In this document: positions 42,942 through 52,036 of the stretch, piece by piece
Layout: each line of letters begins with the position of its first letter
Numbering within the stretch: position 1 is the stretch's first letter
Source: Orrella dioscoreae
GTDB lineage: Bacteria > Pseudomonadota > Gammaproteobacteria > Burkholderiales > Burkholderiaceae_B
DNA: 64,000 nucleotides
Assembly: GCF_900089455.2 (NCBI RefSeq)
Contig: NZ_LT907988.1
Coordinates: forward strand, 1,922,001 to 1,986,000
Reading direction: 5' to 3'
Notes under the pieces: generated by a model
Told to the model about the DNA's origin: nothing
Seen by the model: the letters and a program-made list of their open reading frames with translations, nothing else
The model's database searches: none
Translations under genes and position numbers: made by a program

Positions 42942-42970
42942 AGTATAAGCATTGTTATAACGAACAACAA
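42942..42970 (-). promoter_or_regulatory. Promoter of the enolase operon with embedded GntR operator
   Basis: On the minus strand TTGTTG (42970-42965), a 17-base spacer and TATACT (42947-42942) make a near-consensus promoter. Within it TTGTT-N6-AACAA (42952-42967) forms a dyad. A longer arm reading, ATTGTT-N9-AACAAT, is at 42951-42971. A bound regulator would cover the -35 and spacer, which implies repression by the divergent GntR protein. Confidence 0.7.
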
Positions 42971-43033
42971 TAGAAAAACGTGGTCAAATCCCCTTCAGGA
43001 AAAATTGGCCATGCGCGCCAGGGAGACAGTCCA

Positions 43034-43747
43034 GTGTCAGACAGCCGGCTCAAACCGATAGACCGCCAGACGCTTTGGGACCGCGCCTATGCGGAGCTAC
43101 GCAATGCCTTGCTGGCGGGACGTTTCGCGCCCGGCGAGCGCATCCTGCTGCGCGAGATCGCCGCGGAACTGGGCATCAGCCTGACGCCCGTGCGCGACGC
43201 GGTGAACCATCTGATTGCCGAGCGCGTGCTCGAACGTGGCTCGGGCGGGCAGGGCGGCGGCGCAACCGTGCCCCAGCTGGGCGCCGAGCAGTTCCGCCAG
43301 CTCACGATCATTCGCGCCGACATCGAATCGCGTGCCGCGCTGGAAGCCGCGCTGCACGCCACCGATGACGACGTGGCGCGGCTGAGCGGCTGCCTGGAAG
43401 GCATGCGGACCATGATCGAGCAGGAAAGCGGCGCGGAACGGCGCCAGGGCTACCTGGACCTGCACCGGCAGTTCCACTTCGGCATCTATGCGCTGGCAGA
43501 CCTGCCGGTGATCCACGACATCATCGAGAACCTGTGGCTGCGTTGCGGCCCCATGCTGACGGCCGTGCTGCCGGAATACGTGCCCTACCTGAAGCGCGCC
43601 GACCACCACGAGGTGGCGCTGCGCGCCCTGGCCAATCGGGATGGCGAAGGCGTGGCCGCCGCCATCCGCCGCGACATCACCGAGGCGGGGACCTATATCC
43701 ACCTGCTGCTGCAGACGGCGGAGCAGGAGGCGGGGGCGCGGGTCTAG
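43034..43747 (+). CDS. GntR-family regulator with FCD effector domain
   Basis: This regulator has 237 residues from a GTG at 43034, preceded by AGGGAG. An upstream in-frame GTG at 42980 lacks a ribosome site. The winged helix covers about 12-80 (AYAELRNALLAGRFAPGERILLREIAAELGISLTPVRDAVNHL). The FCD helical domain carries likely metal-binding residues in DLHRQFHFGIYA and RADHHEVALRAL. It is divergent from the Bug/enolase operon, with an operator between, so it is the likely repressor, released by a pathway acid. Confidence 0.9.
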   Translation: MSDSRLKPIDRQTLWDRAYAELRNALLAGRFAPGERILLREIAAELGISLTPVRDAVNHLIAERVLERGSGGQGGGATVPQLGAEQFRQLTIIRADIESRAALEAALHATDDDVARLSGCLEGMRTMIEQESGAERRQGYLDLHRQFHFGIYALADLPVIHDIIENLWLRCGPMLTAVLPEYVPYLKRADHHEVALRALANRDGEGVAAAIRRDITEAGTYIHLLLQTAEQEAGARV

Positions 43748-43862
43748 GCATGGGGCGCGTGGTTCAGCATCGCTTGGCCTACGTCCACCTCATCTGCGAG
43801 GTTCGTCGTGACCTGGGGGGCCTGCTCACCCGCAGGCTGCTCGGCGCCGTTTAGTCGAGCCA

Positions 43863-43902
43863 GGCAAAAATGAAGCCACCCGCGGGTGGCTTCATTTTTG
43901 CC
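43863..43902. terminator. Bidirectional intrinsic terminator
   Basis: A perfect 40-base palindrome runs from GGCAAAAATGAAGCC to GGCTTCATTTTTGCC with almost no loop. The built-in A- and T-runs give a U-tract in both directions. It serves the gntR gene (+) and lspA (-). The 115 bases before it hold nothing recognisable. Confidence 0.92.
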
Positions 43903-43923
43903 TTGGCCGTCCCGGCGTCCGGG

Positions 43924-44454
43924 TCAGCCTTTCTTCTGCGCCGAGCGTGCCCGCAGGATCTCGTCCAGCACCAGCAGGATGGCGCCGCACACGATGCCGA
44001 TGTCGGCCACGTTGAAGGCCGGGTAGTACCAGTCGCGCCAGTAGAACAGCAGGAAGTCGATGACGTGGCCGTGCTGCGTGCGGTCGATCACGTTGCCCAG
44101 CGCGCCGCCCAGGATCATGGAGAGCGCCAGGCAGAAGCGGAACTGGCCGCGGTTGCGATGCAGCAGCCACAGGATGAAGACCGCCGCGCCCACGCCCAGC
44201 GCCGTGAACAGCCAGCGCTGCCAGCCGCCCGCCGTGCTGAGGAAGCTGAAGGCCGCGCCCCGGTTGTAGAGCAGCGTGAAGTCGAAGATCGGCAGCAGGT
44301 TGATCCGTTCGCCATACTGCAGCGCGCTGTCGAAGTAGACCTTGGTCCACTGGTCGACGAGGATGATGGCCAGCGCCAGCGCCAGCCACGGCCAGAGGGC
44401 AGGCCGGCGCGCCGGGGCGCCGTCTGCCTGGCCGGTGGGAGCGGGGCCGCTCAT
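43924..44454 (-). CDS. lspA: Lipoprotein signal peptidase
   Basis: This inner-membrane aspartic peptidase has 176 residues and four helices. It cuts the signal peptide of prolipoproteins at the lipid-modified cysteine. The two catalytic aspartates lie in GNVIDRTQHG and FNVADIGI, and NRGAAFSF is the conserved periplasmic motif. The ATG at 44454 follows a short spacer after ileS; the frame is open further up without homology. ileS-lspA is a classical pair. Confidence 0.94.
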   Translation of the reverse strand: MSGPAPTGQADGAPARRPALWPWLALALAIILVDQWTKVYFDSALQYGERINLLPIFDFTLLYNRGAAFSFLSTAGGWQRWLFTALGVGAAVFILWLLHRNRGQFRFCLALSMILGGALGNVIDRTQHGHVIDFLLFYWRDWYYPAFNVADIGIVCGAILLVLDEILRARSAQKKG

Positions 44455-44510
44455 CGGGTTACCTGCGTGCTGCGCACTCCGGTCTTCGCCCTTTGGGCGG
44501 CCCGGCGCGC

Positions 44511-47372
44511 TCATGCCGCGCTGCGCGGTTCGCCCGCGCCGAACAGGTTGCTGACGCAACGGCCGCACAGGCCCAGGTACTTGCTGTCGGCGCCCACGTC
44601 GGCACGGTAGTGCCAGCAGCGCTCGCACTTGGCGTGCGCCGAGGGCGCGATGGCCACGCGCAGCTCGCCTTCGCCCGCATGCACGGTCGCGCGCGAGACG
44701 ATCAGCACGAAGCGCAGGTCGTCGCCCAGGCTTTGCAGCACGGCCAGGTCGTCGCCGCTGGCGTGGATGTCCACTTCCGCCTGCAGCGACGCGCCGATGC
44801 TGCCCTGCGTGCGGACGTCTTCCAGCTGGCGGGTGACCTCGGCGCGCAGCGTGCGCACGCGCGCCCACTTGTCCAGCAGCGCCGTGGCATCGGCCTCGAC
44901 CGGCACCTGGTGATATTGCTCGGTGAAGATCGTGAGCGCGTCCGGCTTGACCAGCGCCCAGGCTTCCTCGGCCGTGAACGAGAGCACGGGGGCGATGAGC
45001 TTGAGCATCGTCTGCACCACGTGCCACAGCGCCGTCTGCGCCGAACGGCGCGACACGCTGTCGGCGCCGGTGGTGTAGAGGCGGTCCTTCAGGATGTCCA
45101 GGTAGAACGCGCCCAGGTCTTCCGAGCAGAACACCTGCAGCTTGGCGATGACCGGGTGGAATTCGTAGACGTCGTAGTGCGCCAGCGTCTCGGCCTGGAA
45201 CTGCGCCAGGCGCGCCAGCGCCCAGCGGTCGATTTCCAGCAGCTGGTCGGCGGGCACGGCATGGACGGCAGGATCGAAATCGCTGGTGTTGGCCAGCAGG
45301 AAGCGCAGCGTGTTGCGGATGCGGCGATAGGCGTCGACCACGCGCGCCAGGATCTTGTCGTCGCCGGCGATGTCGCCGGAGTAGTCGCTGGCGGCCACCC
45401 ACAGGCGGATGATTTCCGCGCCCAGCTTCTCGCTGGTCTTCTGCGGGTCCACGCCGTTGCCCAGCGACTTGCTCATCTTGCGGCCCTGGCTGTCCACGGT
45501 GAAGCCATGGGTCAGCAGGCTGCGGTAAGGCGCGCGGCCATACATGGCGCAGGCGGTCAGCAGCGACGAGTGGAACCAGCCGCGATGCTGGTCATGGCCT
45601 TCCAGGTACAGGTCGGCCTCGATGCCGTGCGTGTGGTGGCCCAGGTCGCGCTCGCCGCCTTCGGCCAGTTCGTCGTCCAGGTGCGAGCCGCGCAGCACGT
45701 GGAAGTGCGTCGTGCCCGAGTCGAACCACACGTCCAGGATGTCGTTGCTCTTGGTGTATTGCTGGGCATCCTCGGCGCCGATCAGCGATTCCGGCGTGGC
45801 CTTGCTCCAGGCCTCGATGCCGCCTTCCTCCACCAGCAGCGCCGCCTGCTCCATGATCTCCATGGTGCGCGGATGCAGCTCGCCCGTGGCGTTGTGCAGG
45901 AAGAAAGGCAGGGGCACGCCCCAGGACCGCTGGCGCGAAATACACCAGTCGGGCCGGTTGGCGATCATGTCGTGCAGGCGCGCCTTGCCGTTCTTGGGAT
46001 AGAAACTGGTCTGCTCGATGGCGTCCAGCGCCATTTCGCGCAGCGTGCGCGGCGCCTTGTCGGACGTGAAGACGCCTTCGCCCTCGTCCATGCGCACGAA
46101 CCACTGCGCGGCGGCGCGGTAGATGACCGGCGACTTGTGGCGCCAGCAGTGCGGATAGCTGTGGGTGATGGTTTCCGTGGCCAGCAGGCGGCCGGCGTCG
46201 CGCAGCGTGTCGATGACGACAGGCGCGGCCTTGAAGATGAACTGGCCGCCGAAGAGCGGCAGCGTGTCGGCATAGACGCCGTTGGTCTGCACCGGGTTCA
46301 GGATGTCGTCGTGCGAGAAGCCATTGCTCATGCACGACTGGAAGTCGTCCACGCCATAGGCGGGGGCCGAATGCACGATACCCGTGCCGTCATCGGCGGT
46401 GGCATAGTCGGCCAGGAAGATGGGGCTCACGCGCTGGTAGCCCGCATCCACGTCGTACAGCGGATGCTTGAAGGTGATGCGGTCCAGTGCCGCGCCCGCC
46501 ACGGTGGCCAGCACGGTGCCTTCCAGCTGGTAGCGGGCCAGGGCCTTTTCCACCAGGGCCTCGGCCAGCAGCAGCACGCCGCGCTCGGTCTGCACCAGCG
46601 CGTAGTTCAGCTCGGGATTCAGGTTCAGCGCCTGGTTGGCGGGAATCGTCCAGGCCGTGGTCGTCCAGATGACGGCGTAGGCGGGTTGGGGCAGCGACGC
46701 CAGGCCGAAGGCCGCGGCCAGCTTTTCCGGCTCGGCGCATTCGAAGGCGACGTCCAGCGTCTGCGACTTCTTGTCGGCGTATTCGATCTCGAACTCGGCC
46801 AGCGAGCTGCGGCAGTCGAAGCACCAGTACACGGGCTTCAGGCCGCGATAGACGAAACCGCGCTGCATGATGCGCTTGAGCGCCCGGATCTCGTCGGCCT
46901 CGTTGCGCGGGTTCATCGTCAGGTAGGGGCGGTCCCAGTCCGCCAGCACGCCCAGGCGCTTGAAGTCCTTCATCTGCAGGGCGATCTGCTCGGTGGCGTA
47001 GGCGCGGCTCTTGGCCTGCACCTCGTCACGGCCCAGGTTGCGCCCGTGGGTCTTCTCGATCTGGTTCTCGATGGGCAGGCCGTGGCAGTCCCAGCCGGGC
47101 ACGTAGACGGCATCCATGCCGCCCAGCTGGCGCGACTTGACGATGATGTCCTTCAGGATCTTGTTGACGGCGTGACCCATGTGGATCTGCCCATTGGCAT
47201 AGGGCGGGCCGTCGTGCAGCACGAAGCGCGGGCGTCCGCGACCGATTTCGCGGATGGCCTGGTAGACGCGCTTGGCTTCCCATTCTGCAATCCAGGCCGG
47301 CTCGCGGCGGGCCAGGTCGCCCCGCATCGGGAAGGCGGTGTCGGGAAGATTGAGGGTGTCTTTATAGTCCAT
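44511..47372 (-). CDS. ileS: Isoleucyl-tRNA synthetase
   Basis: This class I synthetase has 953 residues. The HIGH motif is HMGH (residues 64-67) after PPYANGQI, and KMSKS is near residue 631. The editing domain lies between them. The C-terminal zinc finger has Cys pairs in KCERCWHY and LCGRCVSN. The ATG at 47372 gives the family start [12 protein letters not shown]. It overlaps the ribF 3' end by 11 bases and is followed by lspA, the usual ribF-ileS-lspA order. Confidence 0.97.
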   Translation of the reverse strand: MDYKDTLNLPDTAFPMRGDLARREPAWIAEWEAKRVYQAIREIGRGRPRFVLHDGPPYANGQIHMGHAVNKILKDIIVKSRQLGGMDAVYVPGWDCHGLPIENQIEKTHGRNLGRDEVQAKSRAYATEQIALQMKDFKRLGVLADWDRPYLTMNPRNEADEIRALKRIMQRGFVYRGLKPVYWCFDCRSSLAEFEIEYADKKSQTLDVAFECAEPEKLAAAFGLASLPQPAYAVIWTTTAWTIPANQALNLNPELNYALVQTERGVLLLAEALVEKALARYQLEGTVLATVAGAALDRITFKHPLYDVDAGYQRVSPIFLADYATADDGTGIVHSAPAYGVDDFQSCMSNGFSHDDILNPVQTNGVYADTLPLFGGQFIFKAAPVVIDTLRDAGRLLATETITHSYPHCWRHKSPVIYRAAAQWFVRMDEGEGVFTSDKAPRTLREMALDAIEQTSFYPKNGKARLHDMIANRPDWCISRQRSWGVPLPFFLHNATGELHPRTMEIMEQAALLVEEGGIEAWSKATPESLIGAEDAQQYTKSNDILDVWFDSGTTHFHVLRGSHLDDELAEGGERDLGHHTHGIEADLYLEGHDQHRGWFHSSLLTACAMYGRAPYRSLLTHGFTVDSQGRKMSKSLGNGVDPQKTSEKLGAEIIRLWVAASDYSGDIAGDDKILARVVDAYRRIRNTLRFLLANTSDFDPAVHAVPADQLLEIDRWALARLAQFQAETLAHYDVYEFHPVIAKLQVFCSEDLGAFYLDILKDRLYTTGADSVSRRSAQTALWHVVQTMLKLIAPVLSFTAEEAWALVKPDALTIFTEQYHQVPVEADATALLDKWARVRTLRAEVTRQLEDVRTQGSIGASLQAEVDIHASGDDLAVLQSLGDDLRFVLIVSRATVHAGEGELRVAIAPSAHAKCERCWHYRADVGADSKYLGLCGRCVSNLFGAGEPRSAA

Positions 47373-48318
47373 GAACGGCGAAATAAGCGCGTGCGTTCCG
47401 GGCATCGAGTTCGATGGCCTCGGTCAGCGCGTGGAGGTCGGGGAATTTTTCTTCGTCCCGCAGGTGCTGCAGGAATTCGATGCGCACGAGTTTACCGTAA
47501 GCATCCATGCGGGCATCGAGCACATGCACTTCCAGCAGCACGCGGCCGTCGTCCTCGACGGTCGGACGCACGCCCAGGCTGGCCACGGCGGGCAGCGCGT
47601 GCTCGCCCAGGCCGTGCACGCGCACCACGTAGATGCCGGAGCGCGCGGCGCAACGCGGCGTCACGCGCAGGTTCAGGGTGGGATAGCCCAGCTCGCGGCC
47701 CAGCTTGCGGCCGTGGGTGACGTGGCCGCTGATCTGGTAGGGGCGGCCCAGCAGGCGCGCCGCGCGTTCCAGGTCGCCCACCGCCAGGGCGTTGCGGACC
47801 TCGGAGCTGGACACGCGGTGGCCGTCGGCGTCGGTCACGTCCGCCAGCGTGGCCACCTCGAAGCCATGGCGGGCGCCCGCGTCGCGCAGCAGCGCGATGT
47901 CGCCGCTGCGGCGGTGGCCGTAGCGGAAATCCTCGCCCACCAGCAGCCAGCGCACGTCCAGGCCCTGCACCAGCAGGCGCGCGATGAAGTCCTGCGCCGA
48001 CATCTCGGCCAGCCGGGCGTCGAAGCGCTGCAGGATCACCTGCTCGATGCCGCTGGCGGCCAACGCCGCCATCTTGTCGCGCAGGCCGCTGATGCGGGTG
48101 GGCGCAAGCTCGGGCCGGTGCGCCAGCAGCGCGAAATACTCGCGCGGATGCGGCGCGAAGGTCATGACCGAGGGCGCGAGATCGCGCGCCAGGGCGGCCT
48201 CGCGGACATGGGCCAGGATGGCCTGGTGGCCCCGGTGCACGCCGTCGAAATTGCCGATGGTGAGCGCGCAGGGCCGGCGTGCGCCGGGCGGGGGCAGGGA
48301 ACGGTGGAGTCGCGGCAT
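47362..48318 (-). CDS. ribF: Bifunctional riboflavin kinase / FAD synthetase
   Basis: This enzyme makes FMN and then FAD from riboflavin and has 318 residues. The adenylyltransferase half has [13 protein letters not shown] (about 21-33) and SSSEVRNAL. The kinase half has [15 protein letters not shown] and the C-terminal helix [17 protein letters not shown]. The ATG at 48318 is 73 bases from the divergent purN start. Confidence 0.96.
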   Translation of the reverse strand: MPRLHRSLPPPGARRPCALTIGNFDGVHRGHQAILAHVREAALARDLAPSVMTFAPHPREYFALLAHRPELAPTRISGLRDKMAALAASGIEQVILQRFDARLAEMSAQDFIARLLVQGLDVRWLLVGEDFRYGHRRSGDIALLRDAGARHGFEVATLADVTDADGHRVSSSEVRNALAVGDLERAARLLGRPYQISGHVTHGRKLGRELGYPTLNLRVTPRCAARSGIYVVRVHGLGEHALPAVASLGVRPTVEDDGRVLLEVHVLDARMDAYGKLVRIEFLQHLRDEEKFPDLHALTEAIELDARNARAYFAVHGL

Positions 48319-48391
48319 GGGTTTCACGGGCGACAGTTTACAATTTCGGGTTGCCCGCAACGAGATTGCCATTTTGTCCTCATCCCCCCCC

Positions 48392-49054
48392 ATGCAAGCG
48401 CGGCACCGCCGGATCGTCATCCTGATCTCCGGGCGGGGCAGCAACATGCAGACCCTGGTCCAGGCCTGTCGCGAACAGGATTGGCCCGCCGGCATCGCCG
48501 CCGTCATTTCCAACCGCGCCGACGCGCCTGGCTTGGCCTGGGCAAGCGGGCAGGGCATCGCCACGGCGGCCGTGCCGCACCGTGACTACCCCACCCGCGA
48601 GGCTTTCGATACCGCGCTGGCCGAGGAAATCGACCGCCATGCGCCCGACGTGGTCATCCTGGCGGGCTTCATGCGCGTGCTGACGCCCGGTTTCGTGCGG
48701 CGCTACGCAGGCCGGCTGGTGAACATCCACCCGTCGCTGCTGCCCGCCTTCCCGGGATTGCACACGCACGCCCAGGCGCTGGCCACGGGCGTGCAGGCGC
48801 ATGGCTGCACGGTGCATTTCGTCACGCCGGTGCTGGATCATGGCCCTGTCATCGCGCAGGGCGTCGTGCCGGTGCTGGCCGGTGACACGGCGGAAACGCT
48901 GGCGGACCGGGTGCTGGAAGTGGAACATGAGGTCTTTCCGCTGGCCGTGCGCTGGCTGGTCGAAGGCCGCGCCCGCCTGGGCGAGGAAGGACGCGTGGAA
49001 GTCGAGGGCGTGGCCCGGCGGCTGGTTGTGTGGCAGCAAGGAGAATCTGAATGA
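48392..49054 (+). CDS. purN: Phosphoribosylglycinamide formyltransferase
   Basis: This purine-synthesis enzyme has 220 residues and uses 10-formyltetrahydrofolate. The N-terminal motif is ILISGRGSNMQTL. The active-site block is NIHPSLLPAFPGLHTHAQAL, followed by DHGPVIAQ. The ATG at 48392 is the family start. The next gene begins inside its stop (ATGA, 49051-49054). TTTACAAT between ribF and purN may be part of a promoter. Confidence 0.95.
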   Translation: MQARHRRIVILISGRGSNMQTLVQACREQDWPAGIAAVISNRADAPGLAWASGQGIATAAVPHRDYPTREAFDTALAEEIDRHAPDVVILAGFMRVLTPGFVRRYAGRLVNIHPSLLPAFPGLHTHAQALATGVQAHGCTVHFVTPVLDHGPVIAQGVVPVLAGDTAETLADRVLEVEHEVFPLAVRWLVEGRARLGEEGRVEVEGVARRLVVWQQGESE

Positions 49055-51204
49055 GCACCCGTAAACCCTCTGACGCCCCGCGCCGCGGCGGCAGTCTGTC
49101 CGCCTTCAAGGCCGCCCGCGACACCTCCGGGCGCGAGTCTTCGCCGCGCGCGCCATCCCGTCCGGCGCCGCGTGATGACGCCGCCGCCCCGGCCCCCCGG
49201 CGCAGCGCCGGCCTGCCGCCGCCCGCGCAGGCGCGTGGCGACCGTCCCGTGCGCGAGAACCGCCAGGAGCGGCCGGCGCGCGGCGAATGGGAAAACCGTC
49301 AGCCGCGCGATGGCCGTCCCGCTGGCGACAGCCGTCCGCCACGCGATGGCCGTCCTTCGTACGACAACCGCCCCCCGCGTGACAACCGTGCGTCCGGCGA
49401 CAGCCGTGGCAACTGGGAGCCGCGTGGTGGCCAGGACGCCTCGCGTGGCCGCCCGGAACGGGGCAACGATCGTGGTCGCGATGAGCGCTACGGTGGCGAC
49501 CGCAATGACCGTGGTGGCAACAGCCACGGCGGCAATGACCGTAACCGCAACGACCGCGGCGGCGCCAGCCGTGGCGGTCCTCCCCAGTCGCCGCGCGCGG
49601 CCATGCCGCCCGCGCGCGGCGCCTGGACCGCGCCGCGCAACGTCGACGCCGCCGAGCAGCGCGACTTCGCGAGTCGCGCCGCCGCGCCCCAGGACGCCAA
49701 GCCTGCCGCGCCGCAGCGTCCGCGCCTGGCCCCCGCCGCCTGGCGTCTGGAGCAGTTGCGCGACGTGCTGGAAACGGTGCTGACCTGGGAATACCCGGCC
49801 GACGCCTCGCTGTCGCACTGGCTGCGCGCGCATCCCAAGCTGGGCGTGCGTGACCGCGCCGAGCTGGCCGAGGCGGTCTACGACATCCTGCGCAACCTGC
49901 GCCGTTACCGCCAGTTCGGCGAAAGCGGCGTGGGCCACGCCGTGCGCCGCCTGGCCATCCTGGGTCTCTACAATACGGGCAACGCCGAGGCGGTCAAGGC
50001 CGTGCTCACGCCGCCCGAGCAGGAGTGGCTGGCGCGCGTCACCAGCATCGACCTCGATACGCTGCCGCCCGCCGTGCGCGACAGCCTGCCCGACTGGCTG
50101 GATGAGCGCCTGGCGCTGCTGCCCGACGCCCAGCCCCTGCGCGAGTCGCTGAACCAGCAGGCCGATCTGGACCTGCGGGTCAATCCCATGAAGGCCGAGC
50201 GCGACGAGATGCTGGCCGCGCTGGTCAAGGGCATGCCGCAGCACAATCCGCGTCCCACGCCGTATTCGCCCTGGGGCATCCGCATGTCGGGCCGCCCGCC
50301 GCTGAATCGCTGGCCGCAGTTCGAGCATGGCCTCATCGAGGTCCAGGACGAAGGCAGCCAGCTGCTGGCCGCGCTGGTCGCGCCCAAGCGCGGCGAAATG
50401 GTCATCGATTTCTGCGCCGGCGCGGGCGGCAAGACGCTGCTGCTGGGCGCGCTGATGCGCTCCACCGGCCGGCTCTATGCCTTCGACGTGTCGGCCGCGC
50501 GCCTGGCCCGCGGCAAGCCGCGGCTGGCCCGCAGCGGCCTGTCCAACGTGGTGCCCGTGGCCATCGACGGCGAGAACGACGTGCGCGTCAAGCGCCTGGC
50601 CGGCAAGGCCCAGCGCGTGCTGGTCGACGCGCCGTGCAGCGGCATGGGCACGCTGCGCCGCAATCCCGACCTGAAGTGGCGCCAGAGCGTGCAGGCCCTG
50701 CATGAGCTGTGCGCGCTGCAGAAGCGCATCCTGGAAAGCGCCGCGCGTTGCGTGGCGCCGGGCGGACGCCTGATCTACGCCACGTGCAGCCTGCTGCCCG
50801 AGGAAAACGAGGAACAGGTGCGCGCCTTCCTGGCCCGCCATCCCGAGTTCGTGCAGCGCGATGCCGGCGAGATCCTGGCCGCGCGCGCGCCCGATCTCAC
50901 GCTGGATGGACCGTTCCTGAAGCTGCGTCCCGACGTGCATGGCACGGATGGCTTCTTCGCCGCCGTGCTGGAGCGTGTGAAGCCGGCATCCGGCAAGGGC
51001 GGGGCCGAGGCGGCTGCCGGCGTGGCGGCGGCCGCGCAGGCCGAGGCGGTGATCGAGGCTGCCAGCGCGGCAGCCAGCGAGACCTTGGACGAGCAAGCCC
51101 CGGGTGGGGAGACGGCGGACGCCGAACCCGGCGAGGCGCCGGATGAGGCCGCGCCGGTGGCGGATGCCGGCGAACAGCCGGATGCGCCGCCCCGCGACGC
51201 CTGA
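49051..51204 (+). CDS. RsmB/NOP-family RNA m5C methyltransferase with long RG-rich N-terminal arm
   Basis: This 717-residue protein has three parts. Residues 1 to about 225 are a disordered arm rich in Arg, Gly, Asp, Asn and Pro with repeated DGRP, RPPRDN and NDRGG units. Residues about 226-640 are the methyltransferase core: an NusB-like lead, the SAM site in VIDFCAGAGGKTLLLGALM, the Cys529 motif VDAPCSGMGTLRRNPDLKW and the Cys579 motif YATCSLLPEEN. The last 75 residues are acidic and Ala-rich. The two cysteines fit the release and catalytic roles in this family. The target is probably rRNA; RsmB itself lacks such an arm. It is translationally coupled to purN. Confidence 0.88.
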   Translation: MSTRKPSDAPRRGGSLSAFKAARDTSGRESSPRAPSRPAPRDDAAAPAPRRSAGLPPPAQARGDRPVRENRQERPARGEWENRQPRDGRPAGDSRPPRDGRPSYDNRPPRDNRASGDSRGNWEPRGGQDASRGRPERGNDRGRDERYGGDRNDRGGNSHGGNDRNRNDRGGASRGGPPQSPRAAMPPARGAWTAPRNVDAAEQRDFASRAAAPQDAKPAAPQRPRLAPAAWRLEQLRDVLETVLTWEYPADASLSHWLRAHPKLGVRDRAELAEAVYDILRNLRRYRQFGESGVGHAVRRLAILGLYNTGNAEAVKAVLTPPEQEWLARVTSIDLDTLPPAVRDSLPDWLDERLALLPDAQPLRESLNQQADLDLRVNPMKAERDEMLAALVKGMPQHNPRPTPYSPWGIRMSGRPPLNRWPQFEHGLIEVQDEGSQLLAALVAPKRGEMVIDFCAGAGGKTLLLGALMRSTGRLYAFDVSAARLARGKPRLARSGLSNVVPVAIDGENDVRVKRLAGKAQRVLVDAPCSGMGTLRRNPDLKWRQSVQALHELCALQKRILESAARCVAPGGRLIYATCSLLPEENEEQVRAFLARHPEFVQRDAGEILAARAPDLTLDGPFLKLRPDVHGTDGFFAAVLERVKPASGKGGAEAAAGVAAAAQAEAVIEAASAAASETLDEQAPGGETADAEPGEAPDEAAPVADAGEQPDAPPRDA

Positions 51205-51220
51205 CGCCTGAGCTAACCCA

Positions 51221-51631
51221 CTAACGGCCGGTGGCCGTCACCCGCCCGCGCACCGTTTCCACGCGCGGCGCGGGCCACTGCCACTGCACCCGCCAACCCA
51301 CGTCCTGGAAGCCGGCCGCGGCGCCGGCGTCGTACATCACCTCGCTCATCGGCGTCTTCAGCGGCGGGCACCCCCGCACCTGCAGCACGGTGGTGCCCTG
51401 GGCCACCCACAGGCGTCCGCCCGCCGGGCGCTCCTCCAGCGTCACGACCGGCGCCATCAGGGGTTGGCAAGTCTGCGCGCGGACTTCCGCGTAACGCGCC
51501 AGGCTGACGGGCGCGGTGCTGTCGGCCTGGCCGAAATGCCGGCGCGGGCCTTCCATGCCGGGCGTGTCGGGCGCCGCGCCTGCCAGTTCCGGCAGCAGGC
51601 CTGCCATCAGGCAGCCCGACAGGGCCACCAT
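51221..51631 (-). CDS. Hypothetical exported protein
   Basis: This 136-residue protein is not recognised. From the ATG at 51631 it begins with a signal-peptide-like segment (MVALSGCLMAGLLPELAGAA). The mature part has two cysteines (AQTCQPL and VRGCPPL) that could form a disulfide, and ends with VGWRVQWQWPAPRVETVRGRV. The frame is open 45 codons further upstream, so the start is uncertain. It is a single gene between convergent and divergent neighbours. Confidence 0.55.
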   Translation of the reverse strand: MVALSGCLMAGLLPELAGAAPDTPGMEGPRRHFGQADSTAPVSLARYAEVRAQTCQPLMAPVVTLEERPAGGRLWVAQGTTVLQVRGCPPLKTPMSEVMYDAGAAAGFQDVGWRVQWQWPAPRVETVRGRVTATGR

Positions 51632-52036
51632 GCGCAGGCGATTCCTTCCGCACAGGACGCGATTGTGGTGAAAAGGGGACGTCGCGAGGCGGCGTCCCGG
51701 GGCGGCGGCGTAAGGGATGGACAAATCAGACCCGACAGTAGGGGGAAAGGGCGACACGGAAGGCATTTCGTAGGAAAATAGCAGGTATCAAGACGGCGGA
51801 CCGGGTGAATTCTCCCCGGCCAATATGCCGCAAGGCCAGCCACCCGCGACGCGGGCGTTCTCCTGGCCGGCTGGCCCGGCAGATTCCGGGCACCGACATT
51901 CCTGATGGTCGCACGCTGAAATCCCTGCCAGAACAAACAGTTAGGCTTTGATTTTGCGCAAAAACTTTTTCGTGTACGACCTGTCACAGGATTGTCAGGT
52001 GGGCTACACTGCCCGCCAATCTACCAGCGAGACCTC
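51632..52036. other. Control region upstream of the desaturase gene
   Basis: This 405-base stretch has no gene I can support beyond a possible N-terminal extension of the small exported protein. The right half is AT-rich and carries two palindromes, TTTTGCGCAAAA (51952-51963) and CCTGT-C-ACAGG (51980-51990), described separately. TACACT at 52005-52010 is a possible -10 element. The left half shows nothing of note. Confidence 0.6.
51952..51990. promoter_or_regulatory. Two palindromes upstream of the desaturase gene
   Basis: TTTTGC-GCAAAA (51952-51963) is a perfect 12-base dyad. CCTGT-C-ACAGG (51980-51990) is a perfect 11-base dyad 28 bases further on. Both are within 85 bases of the desaturase start, in promoter position. 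They could bind a fatty-acid or temperature-responsive regulator; the protein is unknown. Confidence 0.5.

Noticed and set aside
42980-43033. Earlier GTG for the GntR gene
   Set aside because: There is no ribosome site, and the added 18 residues have no counterpart in the family; the GTG at 43034 has AGGGAG upstream.
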